Positions 26,531 to 34,968 of a DNA stretch of 64,000 bases are shown here, piece after piece. The translations under genes and the position numbers were made by a program. Within the stretch, counting starts at the first letter, position 1; the number at the start of each line of letters is the position of its first letter. The stretch comes from Flavobacterium amniphilum (GTDB lineage Bacteria; Bacteroidota; Bacteroidia; Flavobacteriales; Flavobacteriaceae): the NCBI RefSeq assembly GCF_023634845.1, contig NZ_JAMLJL010000009.1, forward strand, positions 122,858-186,857. Direction: 5' to 3'. The notes beneath the pieces were generated by a model. The model saw only the letters and a program-made list of their open reading frames with translations. It had not been told where the DNA came from and did not search any database.

Positions 26531-29016
26531 ATACCAAGACTTCCGTCTTTATCTTCAAAGGTATCTTTTGGTTTGACCTTTAATAAATCATACATCGCCT
26601 GTACAATGTGTTTGACTTCTTTATAGTTTTCATTTTCAACTGCTTTGTCTCCAGCCTCAATCAACTGGTTTAATTTTCGTTGGTCAGAGTATTCTCCCGG
26701 AGATAAATATTTGTAATGGTAATAAACGCCTACATACGAGTCATCCTTTTTGTAGTAAATGTCTCTATGGAGCATATCAAGTTCTTTAGTCTTTCTTTTA
26801 ATGATCGATTTTTCATTGGATTCCAGAATGCTTTTCTCATCTTTAATGATTTTCTGGAATTGATCAACTTGTCTTGGTGAAGCTTCATCCAAGAGTAATT
26901 CCAATTCCCTTTTTGAGAGTCTGTATTCTTCAATTTCTTCGATGACACTTTTGTATCTGACTAATCCGTCATAGGTTTGGAGCGCTCTTCTTTTTCTTTC
27001 GTCCAATTGGAATATCCTTTCAGTTGATTCGTCTTCTTCCACCTCAATTAACGCAATACTAATCTCGAGGAGTTCATCCTTTATTTTTTTCAGTTGGCCA
27101 TAAAAAGCAAAATTATCTTCATCATGTTCTGCAAAAATCAATTCATCATCTATTTCATGAATAACCAGATCGATGTCTTTCTGGAATTTATTTTTGTTGA
27201 TGTTTTTGGAATGCGGGTTAAAGACTTCGTTTATTTCATAATCGATGGAACTGATGTAAACCGAAACACTCAAATCCCTGGATTCACTCATGGAAAATTT
27301 AATTTCAATATCCATTCCTTTTAATAGATTGAAAGGTAGGTCTTTGCTGCTGATTTCAATATAACCGATAGTCATGTTACTGCCGGGTAAAGTTCCTGAT
27401 TTACCTTCGGTAATATTGATGACCATTTTATCATCGCTTTCTTTTATAAAGTTTTTGGATGTCGTTTTATACACCACTTTTGTGAGCGGTAAGATGTCAT
27501 TTTTGGTGAATATTTTTTCCAGATACGTATTTCCGAAAGTATCGTCGACTTCCAGGCAAATGTCATTCGGTAAAGGTTGTCCCGAAACATTATATACACC
27601 GTGATTGATAACAATACTGTTGTTTTCAAAAACAATATTCTGGCCTGAATCGTACACAGTCACAGTGAAAAAATTACGTTGTCTCTGCAGTACTTTTACG
27701 AATTCAGTGAATTTTGATTTGAACGGAATGATACCTGTGTCAAAGCCTCCGTCTTTTCGTATGATCCTGTAGAACATCTCCGAATTTGTATTGGAAATAC
27801 CAACCAGCAGTTCTTCGCTGTCCTGCGTATTAGCTTCATAAACCAATTGGATGTCAGTTGGCTTTTGAATATTCGGAGCATTATTTGTAATATTTTGTAA
27901 TTCCTGTAATGTCGTTTCTTTTGATTTGCTACCTGCATAATAGGCAGCGCCAACCATTACGGCAGTTGTTGGATCAATTGAATTATCAATAAGGATATTG
28001 AACGTTTCTTTCAGTCTTTCCCTTACATACGGGATGTAAGTTGTGCCGCCCACCAATATGATTCTTTCAATGTCGTTACTGCTCTTGGAATTTTCATCCA
28101 GCAGTTTTTGAATTAAATGGATTGATTCTTCTACTTTATGATGAATCACCGAATTGAATTCATTTCTGTTGATCGTAATTTCAAGATAATCATCACCGTC
28201 ATTCAGTTCTATTTCGGTTGTGATGGTTTCTTTAATTGAAAGTTCTTTTTTGATTTCTTCGGCTTTGTACAGAAGTTCAAAATACAATCGGTTATAGACG
28301 TCATTGGTTTTGGACATCATTTTTTTAAACAAATCGGTTTCCTGAAGTATTTCCTGAACTTTGGGAGCCAATAAATTTTCGATAATCAAATGATCTAAGT
28401 CGACACCGCCAAGGAAGTTATTCCCTTCATGATCGATAACTTTCAGTTCCCTTTCATTGATTTTTACCAAAGCCACATCAAATGTTCCGCCTCCAAAATC
28501 GTATACTAACCAATTTTTCTCTTCTGTGTTGTCCTGCTCCTGATTATTGGCATACGCAAGGCAGGCTGCAATTGGCTCCTGAAGCAAAACAACTTCCTGA
28601 AAACCGGCTATGTGTCCTGATTTTTTGGTTGCATTGGATTGAACCGTATCAAAAGAAGCGGGGATGGTAATTACGACCGACTGCGGTTTTTCATCAGTAA
28701 TGAAGCTGGTTAATTCTTTTAATATAAGAGCTGAAAGTTCAATTGGGGTTTTGGTTTCATTATTCTCCGTAACCGAATACAAGTGGTCGGTTCCCATTTT
28801 ACGTTTAAACGAAGTGAAAACATCAGCATGTGCGGTTCCCATGAATTCCCTTGCTTTGGATCCGATGCTGATTCTTCCTTTTCTGAAAGAAACGGCAGAA
28901 GGTAACGTTTCACTGAATCCCACAGGGTTTTTAAAGATGACAACTTTGCCGTCTTCAAATTTACAAATCCCTGAATTTGTTGTTCCTAAATCTATTCCGA
29001 AATTGATATTCTCCAT
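26524..29016 (-). CDS. Hsp70-family (DnaK-like) protein with extended C-terminal region, 830 aa
   Basis: The N-terminal 370 residues are an actin-fold Hsp70 ATPase: GIDLGTTNSGIC (phosphate 1), VYDFGGGTFDVALVKI (phosphate 2), GGVDLDHLI and IILVGGTTYIPYVRERL (adenosine). A substrate-binding-like beta region follows, but from about residue 590 the sequence is a long charged helical/coiled-coil tail instead of the short DnaK lid, and the EEVD-like end is absent. At 830 residues it is far longer than DnaK (about 640), so this is a specialised Hsp70, not the housekeeping one. Its start lies one base from the stop of the GrpE-like gene, so translation is coupled. MQNK before the chosen Met is possible but unlikely. 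Confidence 0.88.
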   Translation of the reverse strand: MENINFGIDLGTTNSGICKFEDGKVVIFKNPVGFSETLPSAVSFRKGRISIGSKAREFMGTAHADVFTSFKRKMGTDHLYSVTENNETKTPIELSALILKELTSFITDEKPQSVVITIPASFDTVQSNATKKSGHIAGFQEVVLLQEPIAACLAYANNQEQDNTEEKNWLVYDFGGGTFDVALVKINERELKVIDHEGNNFLGGVDLDHLIIENLLAPKVQEILQETDLFKKMMSKTNDVYNRLYFELLYKAEEIKKELSIKETITTEIELNDGDDYLEITINRNEFNSVIHHKVEESIHLIQKLLDENSKSSNDIERIILVGGTTYIPYVRERLKETFNILIDNSIDPTTAVMVGAAYYAGSKSKETTLQELQNITNNAPNIQKPTDIQLVYEANTQDSEELLVGISNTNSEMFYRIIRKDGGFDTGIIPFKSKFTEFVKVLQRQRNFFTVTVYDSGQNIVFENNSIVINHGVYNVSGQPLPNDICLEVDDTFGNTYLEKIFTKNDILPLTKVVYKTTSKNFIKESDDKMVINITEGKSGTLPGSNMTIGYIEISSKDLPFNLLKGMDIEIKFSMSESRDLSVSVYISSIDYEINEVFNPHSKNINKNKFQKDIDLVIHEIDDELIFAEHDEDNFAFYGQLKKIKDELLEISIALIEVEEDESTERIFQLDERKRRALQTYDGLVRYKSVIEEIEEYRLSKRELELLLDEASPRQVDQFQKIIKDEKSILESNEKSIIKRKTKELDMLHRDIYYKKDDSYVGVYYHYKYLSPGEYSDQRKLNQLIEAGDKAVENENYKEVKHIVQAMYDLLKVKPKDTFEDKDGSLGIK

Positions 29017-29017
29017 T

Positions 29018-29308
29018 TTATTCTGCAATTATGATACCTTTTTGAATAAGAAGAATTCCTTCGCCGTCCTTTTGGAAAATAGCGGGTTTCATGACTTTTA
29101 CAACCTTAGGGGAAGATGAGTTTCCTACTATATTTGCCTCGATTGATGTATCTCTGGGATCATATATTTTTCCAATCGGGTCGTTAATGATGAAACCCAA
29201 TGTGTCAAGTTCGTTTTTTATGCGGTCGAAATTACGTTCGAAAATGGCAATATTCTGGTCTTTGGCTTTTCGTTCAATTTCGAATAATTGATTGATAATG
29301 TTAATCAT
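29018..29308 (-). CDS. Short GrpE-like protein, putative nucleotide exchange factor of the Hsp70-like partner, 96 aa
   Basis: The second half, LDTLGFIINDPIGKIYDPRDTS ending in KVMKPAIF and ILIQKGIIIAE, has the pattern of the GrpE beta head (G-hydrophobic, P-G-x-FDP...E, then RPA-x-V and a terminal valine-rich strand). GrpE releases ADP from Hsp70. Only a 45-residue helix precedes the head, against about 100 in normal GrpE, so the long dimeric coiled coil is missing. The ATG at 29308 is used; the longer frame to 29440 adds an A/T-rich, implausible sequence. It is first in a two-gene operon with the Hsp70-like gene. The family call is from pattern similarity plus context. Confidence 0.65.
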   Translation of the reverse strand: MINIINQLFEIERKAKDQNIAIFERNFDRIKNELDTLGFIINDPIGKIYDPRDTSIEANIVGNSSSPKVVKVMKPAIFQKDGEGILLIQKGIIIAE

Positions 29309-29376
29309 AGTATGCTGAGCTGTAAATCTATCGAGTATATGGTAACAGGATAGGGAATAAATAAAAAAAATATATT

Positions 29377-29384
29377 TAATTTTG
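29377..29384 (+). promoter_or_regulatory. Putative -7 element TAATTTTG
   Basis: A TAnnTTTG match 27 bases before the acetyltransferase ATG; no clear -33 box. Confidence 0.4.
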
Positions 29385-29410
29385 ATAAAAATAAACGGAA
29401 TAAATTTCAG

Positions 29411-29905
29411 ATGCAAATAATACAGGCGACAAAAAATCAATTACAGATTATACAGGAATTGGCTTATAAAATATGGCCGGATACTTATGGTGAAATCCTA
29501 TCCAAAGAACAATTGGATTATATGTTGGGAAACTTTTATGCAATCCCGGCTTTGGAAGAACAAATGGACAATGGTCATGTTTTTTTATTGATCAAAGAAG
29601 ATGAAACCTTTCTTGGTTTTGCTTCCTATGAATTAAATTGTAAAAACACCGGTAAAACCAAATTACATAAAATTTATGTTTTGCCGCAGACACAAGGGAA
29701 AGGAATAGGTAAATTACTTCTGAATGAAGTCGAAAACAGAGCAAAAGAAGGTAGTGATTCACATCTTTTCCTAAATGTAAATAAATACAATAATGCTCAG
29801 GAGTTTTATAAAGCCAAAGGTTTTGAGTTGGCTTATGAAGAAGTAATCGATATTGGAAGAGGGTATGTCATGGACGATTATGTCATGGAAAAAAGGCTAT
29901 CGTAA
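29411..29905 (+). CDS. GNAT-family N-acetyltransferase, 164 aa
   Basis: A single-domain acetyltransferase using acetyl-CoA. The acetyl-CoA binding motif A is LHKIYVLPQTQGKGIGKLLLNEVENRA, with the Q/R-x-x-G-x-G/A pattern as QGKGIGK. Motif B follows as LNVNKYNNAQEFYKAKGFE, typical of RimI-like proteins, and the end DDYVMEKRL matches the family. The acceptor substrate cannot be told. It is divergently oriented from the GrpE-like/Hsp70-like operon and is followed by its own terminator. Confidence 0.9.
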   Translation: MQIIQATKNQLQIIQELAYKIWPDTYGEILSKEQLDYMLGNFYAIPALEEQMDNGHVFLLIKEDETFLGFASYELNCKNTGKTKLHKIYVLPQTQGKGIGKLLLNEVENRAKEGSDSHLFLNVNKYNNAQEFYKAKGFELAYEEVIDIGRGYVMDDYVMEKRLS

Positions 29906-29934
29906 TACAGGTAAACCAGAACAAAATAATAATT

Positions 29935-29962
29935 AAAATCCATTTAGAAATAAATGGATTTT
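29935..29962 (+). terminator. Terminator of the acetyltransferase gene
   Basis: Perfect 12-bp stem AAAATCCATTTA / TAAATGGATTTT with loop GAAA. Confidence 0.8.
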
Positions 29963-30029
29963 CTTGTTAAATAAGGCATAATTTTTGATAGATTTAATGC
30001 ATAAAACTTCACTTAATTTCTTTCATTCT

Positions 30030-31082
30030 ATGAAACGTATTTTTTTGGGAATAATAAGTTCATTATTCCTTCTTTCGTGCAGCAACGATTCTAATGTCGA
30101 ACATGTTGAACGCGCATTCTATTATTGGAAAGGCAATAGCTCAATTAATGAGGATGATGCCAAGCATTTGAATGATCTTAAAGTCAGGAAATTATATGTC
30201 AAACTATTTGAAGTTGATTATACTGAAGCGAGAGGGAATTTTCCTTTTGAAAAAAGCAGGATTGATGAATATGAAGTTGGAAGAATGGATTCGGTAAAAG
30301 TGGTCCCGACTATTTTTATTAAAAACGGTATTTTTCAATATAATGATGAAAAGACACTCGATCAATTAGCTGATAATATAGTTTACCTGATTGAAAAATA
30401 CAGTAAAAATGAGTACGGGGAAGATCGGAAGGTCTTTAATTATGACGAAATCCAAATTGACTGTGACTGGACAAAATCAACCAAGGACAAGTATTTCTAT
30501 CTGTTGAAGAAAATCAAATCACTTTCCGGTAAAGAGATTAGTTGTACACTCCGGTTGTATCCTTATAAGTACCCTGATATTATGGGTGTTCCACCAGTGG
30601 ATAAGGTAACTTTGATGTGTTACAATCTGATAAAACCACTAACAAAAAAAGATAAAAACTCAATTCTTGATATTGAAGAATTGAAGAAATACCTGAACGA
30701 ACGAAAGTCGTATCCGGTTCATATCGATGTGGCGTTGCCTGTATTTTACTGGACGCAATTGTATCAGAATAATCGTTTTGCAGAACTGCTTGAATTTAGT
30801 ACAAATGATGTTAAGACATTTGCCAAAAATACACAACCGCTTTGGTATCAAATTGAGAGAGATACCAGTTTTAATTATGGTGAAACATATTTGAAAGCCG
30901 GTGATCAGATTAAGTGTGAAGATGTCAAGGCATCGGATATCAATCTGGCTATTGAACTCATTAAAAAATACGTCGATTTGGATAAGACGGCGACCATCAG
31001 TTTATTTGATTTGGATGAAAATACTTTTAAGCAATATACTCATGAAGAGATTTCTGGTTTTTACAGCGGTTTTACTAAGTAG
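30030..31082 (+). CDS. Unknown lipoprotein, 350 aa, possible TIM-barrel
   Basis: The signal MKRIFLGIISSLFLLSCSND has a clear lipobox (LLSC), so the protein is membrane-anchored. No family is named. The pattern of alternating helices and short hydrophobic strands, with strand ends such as KLYVKLFEVDY, VVPTIFI, EIQIDCDWTKST and KVTLMCYN, resembles glycoside-hydrolase-like TIM barrels; the D-x-D after a strand is where such enzymes keep catalytic acids. This is inference only. An in-frame ATG at 29985 would put 15 residues before the signal peptide and is rejected. Its last 41 bases overlap the next gene, indicating translational coupling. Confidence 0.7.
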   Translation: MKRIFLGIISSLFLLSCSNDSNVEHVERAFYYWKGNSSINEDDAKHLNDLKVRKLYVKLFEVDYTEARGNFPFEKSRIDEYEVGRMDSVKVVPTIFIKNGIFQYNDEKTLDQLADNIVYLIEKYSKNEYGEDRKVFNYDEIQIDCDWTKSTKDKYFYLLKKIKSLSGKEISCTLRLYPYKYPDIMGVPPVDKVTLMCYNLIKPLTKKDKNSILDIEELKKYLNERKSYPVHIDVALPVFYWTQLYQNNRFAELLEFSTNDVKTFAKNTQPLWYQIERDTSFNYGETYLKAGDQIKCEDVKASDINLAIELIKKYVDLDKTATISLFDLDENTFKQYTHEEISGFYSGFTK

Positions 31083-33321
31083 TATCAGTAAAACATTTGC
31101 CTGCGGATATTCTCCTTATGGCGAAGATGTAAGGTATTCATTATTTTTGCCTGAATACTTTGGTTATAATGATTTTAAGCCTTTTTATTATGATTCCCAA
31201 TTATTCGGATTTAATTTTGAGTATGATAATTCTTTTGATTCCAATATATATGACTGGTATTATTTTACCGGAAAGAAAGTGACATTGGATGAAATCGATG
31301 AATGTATGGGAAGCTTAACATTTACGGATATTAATACCGATTCTAAAAACGGATTTGTACATTTTCTGTATCAGAATAAAATGAACAATGTGATCAATTA
31401 TCTAAAGATGGCTAAAAAATGTGAGGCTGTCAATTCGCTTTTTTATGAAGATGAATGGGAAAGAGACACACCGGAGAAAAATTTACATCAACTCGCTTTT
31501 TTAAAAAAATTGAAGCAAGCCGTTATCGATGAAAAAAACGAATATCTGAAGCGTAAATATGCTTTTCTGGCAATCAGGACGAGCTATTATATAGGCAATG
31601 GTGAGTCGATGTCCTCATTGTTTGATATGTATTTTAAAAACGGAAAAAAAGATTATTTATACTATTGGAGTTTGTTTTTCAATTCTTTTACTAAAGACGA
31701 CAAAAGCATCGATGTCGCAAATATAATGGCGTATTCTCCAGAAAAAAAGTATGCGGTTTATTATTATTTCCATAATGATTTTAATTTGCAAAAAGCTTTG
31801 GCCAAAGCTAAAAGCAAACAGGAGATTGCCAATGTTCATGCATATGCATCGGTACAGAAAATCAGTCCGAACTTAGAATCTTTAAAGAAGATTTACGATA
31901 ATAGCCATAAGTCCAGAATACTAGACTTTTTATTGTTGCGTGAAATCAATAAAATTGAAGATTGGATCTTTACGCCTTATTATACCAATTACCTACCTTC
32001 AATAGACTCTGCTGATAACTGGTATGAGGGAGAAGAAGTTGTTGAGTCAACCAATACCTTGCGCAACCGTTCCGAAAAAGACCGTTTGTATGCTAAAATG
32101 GTCTTGGATTTTGTGAATTCAGCTGATTTGTCAAAAGTTGAAAATCCTGTTTTATGGAATGCATCACAGATTCAACTCTTGTTTATGACAAGAAACTATG
32201 CAGAATGCCTGAACAGGATTCATGAATTTGAAAAAAAACATTCTAAAGAAAAGATTTTTCAGCAAGTTGAGAAAATAAAGGCTTTATGTGTCATATCGGA
32301 TCAGGGTTTTGGAAAAGCTATTGTTAAGGACGAAATCAAACCAATTATTTTAAAGTATAAAAGTGATGAACGTTTTCTGTTTTCATTAGGAAGGGAATTG
32401 GAATTCAGAGGTAATATTGCTGATGGTATGGCTTTGATTTCTTTTGGTAATTCTATTTCGGAATATTATTTGGATTATGATGCTTCATCTGGTGTGGAAT
32501 GGCAAGGAAACCGTTTGAAAAGTTCCGGTAACCTGAAATATTTTTATAAGTATTTCGATTATCTGGATTTTGTGTACAGTGCTAAAGAAATGCAGATTGT
32601 AATCAATAAACTGAATCAGAATAAAACATCCCGCGATATATTTCAAAAAATTATCTATTCACAATTGTTGAAAGATAAAGACCAATTAACAGATTTGTTG
32701 GGAACCAAATATATCCGTGAAAACAGATTAATAGCTGCCGAACTTGCATTCCGTTCGATAGGAGAGAAGTATTGGAACGATAATTACAATGCCTGGGAAA
32801 GAGATGAATATGGTGAATATTATAGTTTTGAAGAAAATCCCTTTTATGATTTTAAGCACACGGAAAACTTCATTCCGCATACCGAAAAGTATTTGGTGAC
32901 AAAACTTTCGGTTACACAGCATTTAATCAAGTATTTGAAGTTAGCCAATAATCCCAAAACAAAAGACAGGGATTACTATTATTTCATAATAGCCAATTGT
33001 TACGTAAATATGTCGCAATATGGTCATTCCTGGATGATGAGGCGGTATGAGTCCACTTCAGATTATCGTGAAGAAGAAGTCTATAATGAATCTTATATTG
33101 ATGAAACAGATTACCGCAACAGTAATTTGGCACAGCAATATTACCGATTAGCCTATGAAAACGCTAAAACAGATAAATTTAAAGCACTGTGTTTGAGGAT
33201 GATAGATTTTGCAAAGAGTAATTATCCGAATGATTTCAAAAAGCTACGCTCCCGATATCCTGAATTTTACAATGATCTTTCTAACTGTGAACATTTAGAA
33301 GAATATTTCAAATCAAGATAA
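31042..33321 (+). CDS. Unknown secreted protein, 759 aa
   Basis: It starts MKRFLVFTAVLLSSISKTFACG, a signal peptide ending before CGYSPYGEDVRYSLFLPEYF. The rest is helical and rich in Tyr, Lys and Glu, with tetratricopeptide-like stretches (LAQQYYRLAYENAKTDKF; IVSDQGF-type helices), suggesting a scaffold of alpha-helical repeats. No catalytic motif is seen. The start overlaps the upstream lipoprotein gene by 41 bases in another frame, so the two are made together. The in-frame ATG at 30901 is rejected because it lies deep inside the upstream gene and gives no signal peptide. Function is unknown. Confidence 0.75.
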   Translation: MKRFLVFTAVLLSSISKTFACGYSPYGEDVRYSLFLPEYFGYNDFKPFYYDSQLFGFNFEYDNSFDSNIYDWYYFTGKKVTLDEIDECMGSLTFTDINTDSKNGFVHFLYQNKMNNVINYLKMAKKCEAVNSLFYEDEWERDTPEKNLHQLAFLKKLKQAVIDEKNEYLKRKYAFLAIRTSYYIGNGESMSSLFDMYFKNGKKDYLYYWSLFFNSFTKDDKSIDVANIMAYSPEKKYAVYYYFHNDFNLQKALAKAKSKQEIANVHAYASVQKISPNLESLKKIYDNSHKSRILDFLLLREINKIEDWIFTPYYTNYLPSIDSADNWYEGEEVVESTNTLRNRSEKDRLYAKMVLDFVNSADLSKVENPVLWNASQIQLLFMTRNYAECLNRIHEFEKKHSKEKIFQQVEKIKALCVISDQGFGKAIVKDEIKPIILKYKSDERFLFSLGRELEFRGNIADGMALISFGNSISEYYLDYDASSGVEWQGNRLKSSGNLKYFYKYFDYLDFVYSAKEMQIVINKLNQNKTSRDIFQKIIYSQLLKDKDQLTDLLGTKYIRENRLIAAELAFRSIGEKYWNDNYNAWERDEYGEYYSFEENPFYDFKHTENFIPHTEKYLVTKLSVTQHLIKYLKLANNPKTKDRDYYYFIIANCYVNMSQYGHSWMMRRYESTSDYREEEVYNESYIDETDYRNSNLAQQYYRLAYENAKTDKFKALCLRMIDFAKSNYPNDFKKLRSRYPEFYNDLSNCEHLEEYFKSR

Positions 33322-33322
33322 T

Positions 33323-33352
33323 AAAAAAGCGGTCATTTAAGGCCGCTTTTTT
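33323..33352. terminator. Bidirectional terminator between convergent operons
   Basis: Stem AAAAAAGCGGTC / GGCCGCTTTTTT with one wobble and loop ATTTAA. Confidence 0.8.
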
Positions 33353-33367
33353 ATTTATGGTAAATTC

Positions 33368-33715
33368 CTAATTCCAGAATATTGGTAATTTGACAATGGC
33401 ACCCCGGTTTGAAATTTTCTCCAATGCATTACTCAATATGAATTGAAGTTCTATCAGTTCAAATTCATTCAGCAGGATAATGAAGTTTTTCTGTGTGGTA
33501 GGGATAGGGATTTTCCGGTCATAAATTGAATTTTCATATTCCTTTTCCCAATAAGCCGCATCGATGTTTTTTAAGTAACTATATAGTGTATTCAATTCGA
33601 TATCACTTAAACTAAAGTTTAAGTTTTTATAGGTCAGTTGGTATTGTCCTTGATTTTTCAGGTAGACCAGTTGACCGTTCTCGGTTTCTTTGATTAGTAT
33701 ATAGTTGCATCTCAT
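33368..33715 (-). CDS. Unknown small protein in iron-uptake type operon, 115 aa
   Basis: A small cytoplasmic-looking protein starting MRCNYILIKETENGQLVYLK. It has a pattern of beta strands followed by helices (SLSDIELNTLYSYLKNID; IILLNEFELIELQFILSNAL) and no signal peptide, membrane segment or metal-binding cysteine cluster. It is the last gene of the operon after the TonB receptor and the PepSY protein (8 bases from the latter's stop). Similar small proteins near PepSY genes are common in Flavobacteriaceae, but I cannot name a role. Confidence 0.7.
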   Translation of the reverse strand: MRCNYILIKETENGQLVYLKNQGQYQLTYKNLNFSLSDIELNTLYSYLKNIDAAYWEKEYENSIYDRKIPIPTTQKNFIILLNEFELIELQFILSNALEKISNRGAIVKLPIFWN

Positions 33716-33723
33716 GGCTTATG

Positions 33724-34896
33724 TCATTTTTTATTTTTCCGTCCTCTCCAGATTAAAAATCCGGTAATGGGTAATGAAGCACAAACCAGACTTAATATAA
33801 AGGCTAAAATTTTTCCGGGCAGTCCTAAAATAGCACCGATGTGGGTGTCATAATTAGCTGCAATTGCCTTTTCTCCTAAATTTTTGTCTTTGTGGTCATG
33901 TACGTGTAATAATTCTCCGGTATTTTCATCAAAAATAAGACTGTGGTTAACGTGGTAAGAATACGATAATTGTTTTACGAATACTGAATAATTCGGATGT
34001 TCATGGTCGTCAATGTGTGGATGTCCAAAATCCAATGAATAGCCATAAGCGTCAGGGTAAAGCTCTTCCACTTTTTTACCGATTTTATCCAGAGTAGTAT
34101 CCGTTCTTAATTCGATTGGCGCTTTCGTTTTGATATGTGAAAAATCAGGATAGGCAGTACTCCCTCCTGAAAATGCAAAATAAATAGCCGCCTGAATGAA
34201 GAAAAACGAATAGTATAAACCCGTAATTGCGACAATCAATGCCAAAAATGAAGCGTAAAAACCAAGGATATTATGTAGATCGTAGTTTTTTCGTTTCCAG
34301 TTTTTTACATTTTTCCAGTTGAACCAAAAGCGTTGTTTTCTGGCTGCTTTGTTTTTTGGCCACCAAAGAATAATCCCTGAAATTAACATAAAGATGAAAA
34401 TCAAGGTTGGAATACCACAAATGTAAGCTCCCCATTCTGCTCTGAAAAGAAAACTGTAATGGATTGATTTTACAATGTTGAAGAAATCACTGGTTTCATC
34501 GTAAACAGCCAGTACTTCTCCATTGTAAGGATTTACATATACCGATTTGTAGATTACATATTCATCAAAGTAATTCCAAGCTTTAGGATTGTGTTCATAA
34601 TAGTAAAAAATATAGCTTAAACTTTTATCAACCGGAACGTTTACCCAATGAACAGGATATTTTTCTTTGGTATGGTCATTTACTTTCTTTTCCAGGACTT
34701 TTAAAGGTAATACAGCTTTTGTGCTGGTGTTTTTCTCCTGGTGGTAAATAGCATCATCTCTGAGAGAGTCCGTTATTTCTGCCTGAAAAGCATAAAGCGC
34801 GCCAGTTATGGAGATTATAAATACAAAAAGACCTATGGTCAATCCTAACCAAAGGTGAATTTTTTTAATGCTTTTCTTTATGGAGCTTTTTTTCAT
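33724..34896 (-). CDS. PepSY-associated transmembrane protein (siderophore/iron reductase-like), 390 aa
   Basis: An inner-membrane protein with four main transmembrane segments: IHLWLGLTIGLFVFIISITG at the N-terminus, YICGIPTLIFIFMLISGIIL, FYASFLALIVAITGLYYSFF, and KILAFILSLVCASLPITGFL at the C-terminus. Histidines such as IHLW and LHNI near helix ends may bind heme or iron. Two PepSY-type extracytoplasmic regions lie between the helices. Proteins of this family beside TonB siderophore receptors are thought to reduce or strip iron from siderophores. The start at 34896 is preferred because the frame up to 34941 reads through the terminator hairpin of the upstream receptor gene. Confidence 0.88.
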   Translation of the reverse strand: MKKSSIKKSIKKIHLWLGLTIGLFVFIISITGALYAFQAEITDSLRDDAIYHQEKNTSTKAVLPLKVLEKKVNDHTKEKYPVHWVNVPVDKSLSYIFYYYEHNPKAWNYFDEYVIYKSVYVNPYNGEVLAVYDETSDFFNIVKSIHYSFLFRAEWGAYICGIPTLIFIFMLISGIILWWPKNKAARKQRFWFNWKNVKNWKRKNYDLHNILGFYASFLALIVAITGLYYSFFFIQAAIYFAFSGGSTAYPDFSHIKTKAPIELRTDTTLDKIGKKVEELYPDAYGYSLDFGHPHIDDHEHPNYSVFVKQLSYSYHVNHSLIFDENTGELLHVHDHKDKNLGEKAIAANYDTHIGAILGLPGKILAFILSLVCASLPITGFLIWRGRKNKK

Positions 34897-34911
34897 GTTA
34901 TTAAGGTAAAA

Positions 34912-34935
34912 AACTCCCCAAACGAATGGGGAGTT
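34912..34935 (-). terminator. Terminator or attenuator between the TonB receptor and PepSY genes
   Basis: Stem AACTCCCCA / TGGGGAGTT, followed by T residues on the minus strand. Partial termination would lower expression of the distal genes relative to the receptor. Confidence 0.75.
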
Positions 34936-34968
34936 ATTCAAACAAAAAATAAAACAAATGGACTTCGT

